From positions 1-7,899 of the forward strand of contig JBCDCP010000131.1 of assembly GCA_039181495.1 (NCBI GenBank): a stretch of 7,899 bases of DNA, in the 5' to 3' direction. This DNA is from JBCDCP01 sp039181495 (lineage in GTDB: Bacteria; Pseudomonadota; Alphaproteobacteria; Rhizobiales; Tepidamorphaceae). The notes under the pieces are model-generated. The model saw only the letters and a list, made by a program, of their open reading frames with translations, had not been told where the DNA came from and made no database searches. How positions within the stretch are numbered: the stretch's first letter is position 1; the number at the start of each line of letters is the position of its first letter. Below are positions 1-6,386 of this stretch, piece after piece. A program made the position numbers and the translations under genes.

Positions 1-292
1 CATAGACCCGATAGATACCCTTGCCTTCGGTGCCGGTCTGGTGGGTGACCAGCTTCTGGCCGAACATCCGCTCGCAGGTTTCATAGATCTCGATGTCGCT
101 GTCGCACAGCTTGATGCCGCCGGCCTTGCCGCGCCCGCCCGCATGCACCTGGGCTTTGACAAGCCACTTCTCGCCGCCCAGTTCACGCGCGCGATAAGCC
201 GCCTGCTCGGGGCTGTAGGCTAGTGCGCCGGGCGGAACGTCAACGCCAAAGTTCGCAAGCAGCTCTTTGGCTTGATACTCGTGGATGTCCAT
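1..292 (-). CDS. mtkA: Malate thiokinase (malate-CoA ligase) beta subunit, 5' part only
   Basis: This is the N-terminal 97 residues of an ATP-grasp CoA ligase beta subunit; the gene continues past the left edge. It begins MDIHEYQAKELL, the hallmark start of the SucC/MtkA family, followed by KAQVHAGGRGKAGG at about residues 46-59, the conserved basic/glycine-rich stretch of the nucleotide-binding fold. MtkA forms a complex with MtkB that makes malyl-CoA from malate, CoA and ATP in the cytoplasm, feeding malyl-CoA lyase. SucC of the TCA cycle is a close homologue. I prefer MtkA because malyl-CoA lyase and a glyoxylate aminotransferase candidate lie within 3.5 kb, and because the KAGGIKLC run resembles methylotroph MtkA from memory. 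The ATG at 292 is preceded by GGAA about 8 bases upstream. The gap to the upstream aminotransferase stop is 51 bases with no evident terminator, so co-transcription is likely. mtkB would be expected just outside the window. Confidence 0.85.
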   Translation of the reverse strand, partial: MDIHEYQAKELLANFGVDVPPGALAYSPEQAAYRARELGGEKWLVKAQVHAGGRGKAGGIKLCDSDIEIYETCERMFGQKLVTHQTGTEGKGIYRVY

Positions 293-343
293 TGTGCGTT
301 TCCATGTCTGAACGGGCCTTCTTTGGGCCTCTTGTCACGTTCG

Positions 344-1588
344 TTATTCGGCAGCGATTGCGCTCGGATAGTGCCGCCCAAGAATCTCGTCGATGTGATT
401 CTGGTTCACCTCGCCACCAATCTCCCGCACCGCGTCAGCGAAACGGTTGACGATGTCGCTTATGGCCATCGGCGTGAGCTGATTGAGGATGCCAATGCGG
501 ATTTGTACGGGCTCCGACAGGGTCGGCCAGATGCCGAAATTGCGTGCCCGGCAGTTCTGCACCAGCTCCATTTCGCGCCCTGCCAGATTGGCCGGCAGGT
601 TCAGCACAACCAGGCTGGTCATGTTTGAGGTGACGCGGCATCCCATGGCTTCGACGGCTTCGCGCAACACGCCCTCATGGAAGGCATAGTCCTGCGAGCG
701 CTTAGTGACGCTGTCCTGCAGCACGATCCGCAGCGCCTCGTGAAAGGCCGCAACGGCGTAGCCCGAATGCGTCCGGTGATAGGTGCCCTTCTCGACGTCC
801 TTGCCATCAATGATGGCCCAGTGGCGGGCCTCGAAGATGGGGTGATGGCAATAGGTGTAGGCGCCGTTTTCCTTCAGTACGTCGATGTAGCGATCGGTGA
901 AACTGACCGGAGCATAGGTCAAAGGCAGGCAGAGGATTCCCTTCTGCGGGCACGAGGCCCAACCCACGACACCGGGATAGTCGTCGATAGAGAAATCCTC
1001 AACGCCAAGCGAAGACACCGCGTCAATGAGGCCCATGGCACCGTGCGCTTCGCAGGCTCGCGAGAACCCTTCAATGTCGTTGATCCGGCCCGAGCCGGTT
1101 TCCCAATGCGCCATGAAAGCCCATTTCGGCTTGTGCTCGGCAAGCGCTGCGTCGACAAGTTCACCGGTCACCGACTGACCGTGCGGAACTTCTATGACCG
1201 TCACGCTGGCCGGTTGCGGATCCATCGAGTTGGCTTTCAGCTCTTCGCGCGTGGCAGCGCGCATCCGCAGCGTCAGGCCATCGATCCCCGAGAAAGTACC
1301 GTTGGTGAAGGCAACAACGCTATCGCCGGGCATCACTGCGCTGAACATCATGTCCAGCGCGCTCCAGCCGGTCCCGGCGACTCCGAACGTGTGGACGTTT
1401 TCTGTACCCCAGACCTGCCGCAACATGTGCTTGCACTCAATCATGCCGCGCAGCACATCGCCCTGCATGTGGTCAGCGAGGCCAGCCTGAGCGAAACTCT
1501 GGAGCACGCGGGCATCGGTATTGCCGGGCCCAGGGCCGGCTGCGAGTGTCTCGGGGATACGGAGCTGCGGGAAAATCGTGGCTGACAT
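344..1588 (-). CDS. Class V PLP-dependent aminotransferase, candidate serine-glyoxylate aminotransferase of divergent type
   Basis: This 414-residue protein has the fold-type I, class V aminotransferase pattern. Visible features are GPGPGN (about 18-23), the PLP-phosphate region VAGTGWSA (about 70-77), ETGSG (about 163-167), LIDAVSSLG with the PLP-pyridine Asp at about 189, the Schiff-base Lys at about 216 in SCPQKGILCLP, and a C-terminal substrate-carboxylate Arg at about 364 in IRIGILN. Family members transfer amino groups between serine or alanine and glyoxylate or pyruvate. Beside mtkA and mcl, the likely role is glyoxylate to glycine with serine as donor, giving hydroxypyruvate for the serine cycle. 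The N-terminus and the YHRTHSGYAVAAFHEAL region (about 270-286) differ from classical serine-cycle SgaA as I remember it, so alanine-glyoxylate or another specificity is possible. The start at 1588 is chosen because GAGGA lies 10 bases upstream. An in-frame ATG at 1642 (18 residues longer) directly follows a TGA stop and lacks a Shine-Dalgarno sequence. mtkA follows after 51 bases. Confidence 0.8.
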   Translation of the reverse strand: MSATIFPQLRIPETLAAGPGPGNTDARVLQSFAQAGLADHMQGDVLRGMIECKHMLRQVWGTENVHTFGVAGTGWSALDMMFSAVMPGDSVVAFTNGTFSGIDGLTLRMRAATREELKANSMDPQPASVTVIEVPHGQSVTGELVDAALAEHKPKWAFMAHWETGSGRINDIEGFSRACEAHGAMGLIDAVSSLGVEDFSIDDYPGVVGWASCPQKGILCLPLTYAPVSFTDRYIDVLKENGAYTYCHHPIFEARHWAIIDGKDVEKGTYHRTHSGYAVAAFHEALRIVLQDSVTKRSQDYAFHEGVLREAVEAMGCRVTSNMTSLVVLNLPANLAGREMELVQNCRARNFGIWPTLSEPVQIRIGILNQLTPMAISDIVNRFADAVREIGGEVNQNHIDEILGRHYPSAIAAE

Positions 1589-1700
1589 TGACGGCGCGTC
1601 CTCGATGTTGTCGCGTGAGCGTTGTGGTTTCGATGGTCTCATTCAAAATGCACAACGACCTATTCCACAACACCCCTAGCTCCTGCTTTCGGACTGCCAA

Positions 1701-1775
1701 TTGGGTAGTAAAATACCCATCCATTATGGTATATTGCTCCGCACAATCACAAATAGCGCATCAGTATAATGGGTA
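1701..1775. promoter_or_regulatory. Three TACCCAT-like heptamers, candidate operator in the divergent control region
   Basis: TTGGGTA (1701-1707) and TACCCAT (1714-1720) form an inverted pair with a 6-base spacer; the core TGGGTA/TACCCA is a perfect 6-base inverted repeat. A third copy, ATGGGTA (1769-1775), lies 48 bases further on and overlaps the -10 box of the regulator gene. Two of the three copies fit the published NarL heptamer TACYYMT, and the first differs only at the last base. The adjacent gene encodes a NarL/FixJ-type HTH protein, so autoregulation and control of the divergent aminotransferase-mtkA unit are plausible. This is inference. A smaller palindrome, CCAT-T-ATGG, lies at 1721-1729 beside the pair. 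Confidence 0.45.
1765..1770 (+). promoter_or_regulatory. -10 box (TATAAT) for the LuxR-type regulator gene
   Basis: A perfect TATAAT sits 30 bases upstream of the TTG start, predicting a leader of roughly 20-25 bases. There is no recognisable TTGACA-like -35 at 16-18 bases spacing; the bases there read around CACAAT. A perfect -10 without a -35 suggests dependence on an activator, or merely a weak promoter. One heptamer copy starts inside this box. Confidence 0.5.
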
Positions 1776-1788
1776 GGTTTCACGGAAT

Positions 1789-1793
1789 GAGGG
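1789..1793 (+). promoter_or_regulatory. Ribosome binding site GAGGG that selects the TTG start
   Basis: GAGGG lies 6 bases before TTG at 1800, a good spacing. The in-frame codon four triplets upstream of the TTG (1788-1790) is a TGA stop, so no longer start is possible. The ATG at 1787 is out of frame. The next in-frame ATG (codon 24) would delete the first beta strand of the receiver domain. Confidence 0.6.
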
Positions 1794-1799
1794 CGTCAA

Positions 1800-2447
1800 T
1801 TGGCGAGTGAGTATGAAACACCGATCAATGTGATTCTCGGAGACGGCAATCCACTGGTTCTGTCTGCCATGTCGGAGATCTTCGAGCGTGATCGCCGGTT
1901 CGCACTTATTGCCACGTCCGCCACCGCGGAGGGCTTTCTCGGTACGGTCATGCGTCTGCCTGTGCAGATCGGCGTTATCGATTGGAATTTACCCGTGCTG
2001 GGCGGAGCGCGCTTGATCGATGTGCTGCGTGAGCAGCGAAACCCTGCGCGGATCATCGTTTATGGCGACGAGACTGGCGGCCTTCCACGGCTGGCCATGT
2101 CTGCGGGCGCGGCGGGCTTTGCTCCGAGACGTGGTGAGATCGAAGGGCTACTCACCACCTGCATCGAAGTTGCCAACGGCAAGATGGTGTTTCCGTTTGT
2201 TGATGTGCGCGAGCTTCAGCAGGATCCCATTCAGAGTCTATCGCGCAAGGAGCGGCAAATCCTCGAATCTCTGGCCAAGGGCCTCAGCAACAAGGAGCTG
2301 TCTCGCGAGTTCGCCATCTCGCCGAACACGGTCAAGTTCCATCTCTCCAACCTCTACGAGAAGCTGGCGGTGAAGAACCGCGCCCAGGCCATTGCCTTTT
2401 TCTATTCGTCGCGTGCAGCTGCGATGCCGCCTGGTGGCGAAGCCTGA
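1800..2447 (+). CDS. NarL/FixJ-type (LuxR HTH) transcriptional regulator with degenerate receiver domain
   Basis: This 215-residue protein has an N-terminal receiver-like domain (about 9-125) and a C-terminal GerE/LuxR winged-type HTH (about 146-205) with the classic pattern LSRKERQILESLAKGLSNKE, then ISPNTVKFHLSNLYEKL. Length and domain order match NarL/FixJ response regulators. The phosphoacceptor Asp is kept (D61 in VIDWNLPVLGG). The beta-1 acidic pair reads GDGN (second acid replaced by G16), the beta-4 Ser/Thr position is occupied by G89 (IIVYGDE), and the beta-5 Lys is replaced by Arg (GFAPRRGE, 110-111). This suggests altered or absent phosphorylation switching. No histidine kinase gene is in the window. 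Translation starts at TTG with GAGGG 6 bases upstream. The gene is divergent from the aminotransferase-mtkA unit and 91 bases upstream of mcl on the same strand, so it probably regulates C1 assimilation genes. The target is inferred; the family assignment is firm. Confidence 0.85.
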   Translation: MASEYETPINVILGDGNPLVLSAMSEIFERDRRFALIATSATAEGFLGTVMRLPVQIGVIDWNLPVLGGARLIDVLREQRNPARIIVYGDETGGLPRLAMSAGAAGFAPRRGEIEGLLTTCIEVANGKMVFPFVDVRELQQDPIQSLSRKERQILESLAKGLSNKELSREFAISPNTVKFHLSNLYEKLAVKNRAQAIAFFYSSRAAAMPPGGEA

Positions 2448-2451
2448 GGGA

Positions 2452-2509
2452 TCGGCGGCGATACGATCTGCCGACTTGACAGCCCGCGATGTTCACTGTC
2501 TCTCGGCAG
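2452..2509 (+). promoter_or_regulatory. Mutually exclusive hairpin arms in the regulator-mcl gap
   Basis: One segment, CTGCCGA (2468-2474), can pair with TCGGCGG upstream (2452-2458, 9-base loop, one G-U pair) or with TCGGCAG downstream (2503-2509, perfect 7 bases, 28-base loop). The first hairpin begins just after the regulator stop codon. A TTGACA (2476-2481) lies in the second loop, but no good -10 follows at 16-18 bases. There is no T-run, so this is not a standard terminator. It could be chance, a weak processing site or a leader structure. Confidence 0.25.
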
Positions 2510-2538
2510 CTCAAAATCCTACAGACAAGGCAATCGGC

Positions 2539-3513
2539 ATGAGTTTTCAGACGATCGAACAGGCCCCCGCGCGGCTTAATCGGAGTGAGTTGGCAGTCCC
2601 CGGCAGCCAGGCCCGCATGTTTGAGAAGGCGGCCGCTTCCGATGTCGATGTGATTTTCCTCGACCTCGAGGATGCAGTCGCGCCAGACGAGAAAGAGCAG
2701 GCGCGCAAGAACATCATCGAAGGGCTGAACGACATCGACTGGGGCCGCAAGACGATGTCCGTCCGGATCAACGGCCTTGATACGCATTACATGTACCGCG
2801 ACGTCGTCGATGTAGTGGAGCAGGCGGGCGACCGCCTCGACCTGATCATGATCCCCAAAGTCGGCACGGCGTCGGATGTCTATGCCGTCGACATGCTGGT
2901 CACCCAGATCGAAGAGGCCAAGGGTTACAAAAAGCGCATCGGTTTCGAACACATCATCGAGACCGCGCTCGGCATGCAGAACATCCACGAGATTGCGGCC
3001 GCCTCAACGCGCAATGAGAGCCTGCACTTCGGTGTGGCCGACTATGCGGCCTCGACCCGTGCGCGCACGACGAATATCGGTGGCGTGAACCCTGACTATT
3101 CGGTGCTCACCGACCCAGCCGAGGATGGATCGCGCGACGTTCATTGGGGTGACATGTGGCATTATGCGGTTGCCCGGATGGTCGTCGCAGCTCGCGCCAA
3201 CGGCCTGCGGCCGATCGATGGACCGTTCGGCGACTTCAAGGATGCCGATGGCTATCGCGCAGCAGCAAGGCGCGCTGCCGTGCTGGGTTGTGAGGGCAAA
3301 TGGGCAATCCACCCCAGCCAGATCGAACTCGCCAATGAGGTCATGAGCCCGTCTGAAGCCGATGTCGCCAAGGCCAAGCGCATTCTGGAAGCCATGGCCC
3401 AGGCCGAGGCCGAAGGCAAAGGGGCGGTGTCTCTGGATGGCCGGCTGATCGACTATGCGTCGATCCGTCAGGCCCAAGTGCTGGTCGAAAAAGCTGAACA
3501 GATCGCCGGTTAA
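2539..3513 (+). CDS. mcl: L-malyl-CoA lyase (HpcH/HpaI aldolase - citrate lyase beta family)
   Basis: Malyl-CoA lyase cleaves L-malyl-CoA to acetyl-CoA and glyoxylate, with Mg2+, in the cytoplasm. It is the step of the serine cycle that yields acetyl-CoA. Some relatives also act on beta-methylmalyl-CoA. The protein is 324 residues, the length I recall for the Methylorubrum enzyme. Family motifs are RSELAVPGS (15-23), VIFLDLEDAVAPDEK (38-52), Arg76 in VRINGLDT, the metal-ligand candidates Glu141 (IIETALG) and Asp168 (FGVADYAASTRART), and GKWAIHPSQIELAN near residue 255. These positions agree with the known Arg76/Glu141/Asp168 active site of bacterial malyl-CoA lyases. The ATG at 2539 is preceded by AAGG about 9 bases upstream. 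The reading frame is open upstream to 2392 but would overlap the regulator gene and adds no family sequence. The gene may be read through from the regulator or from its own promoter. It ends convergently with fdhA. Confidence 0.95.
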   Translation: MSFQTIEQAPARLNRSELAVPGSQARMFEKAAASDVDVIFLDLEDAVAPDEKEQARKNIIEGLNDIDWGRKTMSVRINGLDTHYMYRDVVDVVEQAGDRLDLIMIPKVGTASDVYAVDMLVTQIEEAKGYKKRIGFEHIIETALGMQNIHEIAAASTRNESLHFGVADYAASTRARTTNIGGVNPDYSVLTDPAEDGSRDVHWGDMWHYAVARMVVAARANGLRPIDGPFGDFKDADGYRAAARRAAVLGCEGKWAIHPSQIELANEVMSPSEADVAKAKRILEAMAQAEAEGKGAVSLDGRLIDYASIRQAQVLVEKAEQIAG

Positions 3514-3527
3514 AATCTTGTCGGGAT

Positions 3528-3559
3528 AGGCGGGCCCCGGTTTGCCCGGGTTTCCGCCT
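3528..3559. terminator. Two-tier hairpin between convergent mcl and fdhA, candidate bidirectional terminator
   Basis: The outer arms AGGCGG (3528-3533) and CCGCCT (3554-3559) enclose inner arms CCCGG (3536-3540) and CCGGG (3546-3550) around a 5-base loop, with a small internal loop of 2 and 3 bases. It starts 14 bases after the mcl stop. Neither side has a clear T-run, so intrinsic termination would be weak by the textbook rule. Position between convergent genes supports the call. Confidence 0.45.
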
Positions 3560-3568
3560 GTTCGTCAA

Positions 3569-3587
3569 ACAGCAGTGGCATTGCTGT
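3569..3587. terminator. Second small hairpin in the convergent gap
   Basis: ACAGCA (3569-3574) and TGCTGT (3582-3587) form a 6-base stem with a 7-base loop, 11 bases before the fdhA stop codon (12 bases past the fdhA end in its own sense). No T-run follows. It may help end or stabilise the fdhA transcript, or be chance. Confidence 0.25.
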
Positions 3588-3598
3588 AGTGCGGTGGG

Positions 3599-6385
3599 CT
3601 ACTCGGCGGCTTCCGCCAGGGGTCGCTCGACCCGAACGGCCGAGAACTTGAACTCCGGAATCAACCCATAGGGGTCGAGCGCTGAATTGGTCAGTGTATT
3701 TGCTGCCGCTTCGACGAACGCGAAGGGCAGGAAGACGTTGTCTTCCGCCACAGCTCTGTCTTCACGCACCATGACCGAAACACTGCCCCGGCGCGTCGTC
3801 AGTTGAACCATCTCACCGGCTTTCACACCGAGCTTCCTCAAGGTTCGCGGATGCATCGAGCAATTGGCTTCCGGTTCCACGGCATCGAGCACGGTGGCGC
3901 GGCGGGTCATTGAACCCGTGTGCCAGTGTTCCAGCTGCCGTCCCGTGATGAGCACGAAGGGGAACTCCTCATCGGGCAGCTCGTCTGGCGGGATGACGCT
4001 GGCAGGCGTGAACTTGGCCCGGCCCTCGGGCCGCGGGAAGCCATCGCCGAACACGATCGCCTGACCGGGGTCTTCCGGCGACAGCGACGGGTAGGTGACG
4101 GCGCTCCCCTCGAGCCGCTCCCAGGTGATGTTGTTGAGCGACTTCATGTTGATCTTCATCTCGGCAAAGACATCCGCCGGACTGTCATAGGTCCAATTCA
4201 GGCCAAGGCGCCGTGCGAGTTGAACCTCGATCCACCAATCCTCTTTGGCCTCACCGGGAGGCGTAACAACAGGCCGGCCCATCTGCACCTGCCGGTTGGT
4301 GTTGGTCACGGTACCGGTCTTCTCGATCCATGCGCTCGAGGGCAGGATGACATCGGCATAGTTGGCGGTCTCGGTCAGGAAGATGTCCTGGACGACGAGA
4401 TGCTCAAGTTTGGCGAGCGCATCGCGGGCGTGTTCCACATCCGGGTCGGACATGGCGGGGTTCTCGCCGAGAATGTACATGCCGCGAATGTCACCAGCAT
4501 GGATGGCCTCCATGATCTGAACGACGGTCAGGCCCTTCTGGTTTGAGAAGTCGTCTGACTCCCACACCTCGGTGAATGCGCTGCGCACACCATCATCTGT
4601 CACGGTCTGATAATCGGGCAGGAACATCGGGATCAGGCCGGCATCAGAGGCGCCCTGCACGTTGTTCTGTCCGCGCAGCGGATGCAGCCCGGTGCCGGGC
4701 CGGCCCACATGGCCGCACATCAGGGCAAGCGAGATCAGGCAGCGTGAATTGTCTGTGCCGTGAATGTGCTGGCTGACGCCCATGCCCCAGAAGATCATTC
4801 CGGCCTGGGCGGTTGCGAATGTGCGTGCCACTTCACGCAAGACGTCGGCATCGATGCCGCAGACATCCTGCATCTTCTCCGGCGGGAAGCCGGCAAGATG
4901 GGCCTTCATTGCCGGCCAGTTCTCGGTGTAGCCTTCGATGTACTGGCGGTCGTACAGTTCTTCCTCAACGATCACATTCATGATCGCGTTGAGCATCGAA
5001 ACATCAGCGCCGGGCTTGAACTGCAGCATGTGGCTTGCATGCCGCTTCAGGCCGTGCCCGCGTGGGTCCATCACGATGAGCTTGCCGCCGCGCTTCACGA
5101 ACTGCTTGAAGTAGGTCGCCGCGACAGGGTGGTTTTCGGTCGGATTCGAGCCGATGACGATTGCCACATCGGCGTTCTTGATCTCGTTGTAAGTCGCTGT
5201 GTCTGCGCCCGAGCCGACATTATCCATCAATGCGGCAACGCTTGAGGCGTGGCACAGCCGCGTGCAGTGATCGACATTGTTGTGGCCGAACCCCTGCCGG
5301 ATCAGTTTCTGGAACAGGTAGGCTTCTTCGTTCGAACATTTGGCTGAGCCAAAACCGGCCACCGTGCGGCCATTCTGTTCGCGAAGGCGCGCCAGTCCGC
5401 CCGCAGCAGCATCGAGAGCCTCGTCCCAGCTTGCTTCGCGGAAATGCGTCCACGGGTTGGACGGGTCGACGTTGAGCCCCTTGGGCGGAGCATCCTCACG
5501 CCGGATCAGCGGCTTCTTCAGGCGGTCCTTGTGATCGACATAGTCGAAGCCGAAGCGGCCCTTGACGCAGAGCCGATTTTCGTTGGCCGGCCCATCAATG
5601 CCATCGACATATTTGATCTTGTCGTCCTTGACCTTGAACGAGATCTGGCAACCGACACCGCAATAGGGACAGACGCTCTTGACCTCGCGATCGAAATCCT
5701 TGCTGTCGCCGACCTGATTGTCGTCGAGCACTGATGCCGGCATCAGCGCGCCGGTCGGGCAAGCCTGAACGCATTCGCCACAGGCCACGCATGTGCTCTC
5801 GCCCATGGGGTCGTCGAAGTCGAAGACCGGATAAGCGTTATGCCCACGCCCGGCCATGCCGATCACATCGTTGACCTGAACATCGCGGCAGGCACGCACG
5901 CAGAGATTACACTGGATGCAGGCATCCAGGTTGACCCGCATGGCGACATGGCTGTCATCAAGCAGCGGAACTGTCTCCGGCTCCATTTCGGGAAAACGGC
6001 TGTCCTCGACGCCGTTCATCTTGGCCATGTCCCAGAAATGGGATGAGGCGTCGTGCGCATCGTCCTGGGTTGGCTGATCCGCGGCAAGCAGCTCGATCAC
6101 CATCTTGCGCGCGCTTTCGGCCCGATTGGAGTCGGTCTTCACGACCATGCCTTCGCGCACGTGCCGGATGCAGGACGCAACGAGCGTGCGCTCACCTTCG
6201 ACCTCGACCATGCAGGCGCGGCAATTGCCGTCCGGCAGATAGCCGGGCGCCGGCTTATGGCACAGATGCGGAATGTCCGTGCCCCGGCTCTGGGCGGCTT
6301 CCCAGATGGTCATGCCTTCAGGGACAGTGACGTCTTTTCCATCAAGCGAGAAGGTCACCTGGTTCTTGATCGGTCCGGCATCCAT
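3599..6385 (-). CDS. fdhA: NAD-dependent formate dehydrogenase catalytic (alpha) subunit, Mo/W-bis-MGD and Fe-S protein
   Basis: The protein oxidises formate to CO2 at a bis-molybdopterin Mo or W centre and passes electrons to FdhB. Its 928 residues match the FdsA/Fdh1A class. In order: an N-terminal [2Fe-2S] domain (C42, C55, C58, C72); a two-cluster 4Fe-4S ferredoxin domain (C156, C159, C162, C166; C199, C202, C205, C209); the cofactor-proximal 4Fe-4S motif (C239, C242, C246, C273, then K275); the molybdopterin oxidoreductase core; and a C-terminal cofactor-binding beta-barrel (ITGRQLEHWHTGS onward). The active-site residue is Cys378 followed by His379 (DHCTRLCHASS), so this is the cysteine, not selenocysteine, form. 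I see no NuoG-type His/Cys cluster between about 101 and 155. There is no Tat signal, so it is cytoplasmic. ATG follows the fdhB stop by one base, implying translational coupling, with AGGGA about 9 bases upstream. Mo versus W cannot be told from sequence alone. Confidence 0.95.
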   Translation of the reverse strand: MDAGPIKNQVTFSLDGKDVTVPEGMTIWEAAQSRGTDIPHLCHKPAPGYLPDGNCRACMVEVEGERTLVASCIRHVREGMVVKTDSNRAESARKMVIELLAADQPTQDDAHDASSHFWDMAKMNGVEDSRFPEMEPETVPLLDDSHVAMRVNLDACIQCNLCVRACRDVQVNDVIGMAGRGHNAYPVFDFDDPMGESTCVACGECVQACPTGALMPASVLDDNQVGDSKDFDREVKSVCPYCGVGCQISFKVKDDKIKYVDGIDGPANENRLCVKGRFGFDYVDHKDRLKKPLIRREDAPPKGLNVDPSNPWTHFREASWDEALDAAAGGLARLREQNGRTVAGFGSAKCSNEEAYLFQKLIRQGFGHNNVDHCTRLCHASSVAALMDNVGSGADTATYNEIKNADVAIVIGSNPTENHPVAATYFKQFVKRGGKLIVMDPRGHGLKRHASHMLQFKPGADVSMLNAIMNVIVEEELYDRQYIEGYTENWPAMKAHLAGFPPEKMQDVCGIDADVLREVARTFATAQAGMIFWGMGVSQHIHGTDNSRCLISLALMCGHVGRPGTGLHPLRGQNNVQGASDAGLIPMFLPDYQTVTDDGVRSAFTEVWESDDFSNQKGLTVVQIMEAIHAGDIRGMYILGENPAMSDPDVEHARDALAKLEHLVVQDIFLTETANYADVILPSSAWIEKTGTVTNTNRQVQMGRPVVTPPGEAKEDWWIEVQLARRLGLNWTYDSPADVFAEMKINMKSLNNITWERLEGSAVTYPSLSPEDPGQAIVFGDGFPRPEGRAKFTPASVIPPDELPDEEFPFVLITGRQLEHWHTGSMTRRATVLDAVEPEANCSMHPRTLRKLGVKAGEMVQLTTRRGSVSVMVREDRAVAEDNVFLPFAFVEAAANTLTNSALDPYGLIPEFKFSAVRVERPLAEAAE

Positions 6386-6386
6386 G

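Noticed and set aside
677..1585. Long open frame (302 codons) on the plus strand opposite the aminotransferase
   Set aside because: It is fully antisense to a convincing PLP enzyme, has no recognisable motif and its composition (many Arg, Gly, His) is that of a GC-rich shadow frame.
1589..1642. 18-residue N-terminal extension of the aminotransferase from the ATG at 1642
   Set aside because: There is no Shine-Dalgarno sequence, a TGA abuts the ATG, and the extension (Arg/Ser-rich) adds nothing family-like; GAGGA precedes the ATG at 1588.
2476..2481. TTGACA as a -35 box for mcl
   Set aside because: The bases 17 downstream read TCTCTC, not a -10 box, so I do not call a promoter here.
2392..2538. 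49-residue N-terminal extension of malyl-CoA lyase
   Set aside because: It overlaps the regulator gene and has no homology to the family; the 324-residue form starting at 2539 has the expected length and active-site numbering.
3004..3477. 157-codon open frame on the minus strand opposite mcl
   Set aside because: It lies opposite conserved malyl-CoA lyase sequence and looks like a complementary-strand artefact of codon bias.
3920..5245. Open frames of 208 and 161 codons on the plus strand opposite fdhA
   Set aside because: They are antisense to strongly conserved FdhA domains, lack family motifs and have no credible ribosome binding context.
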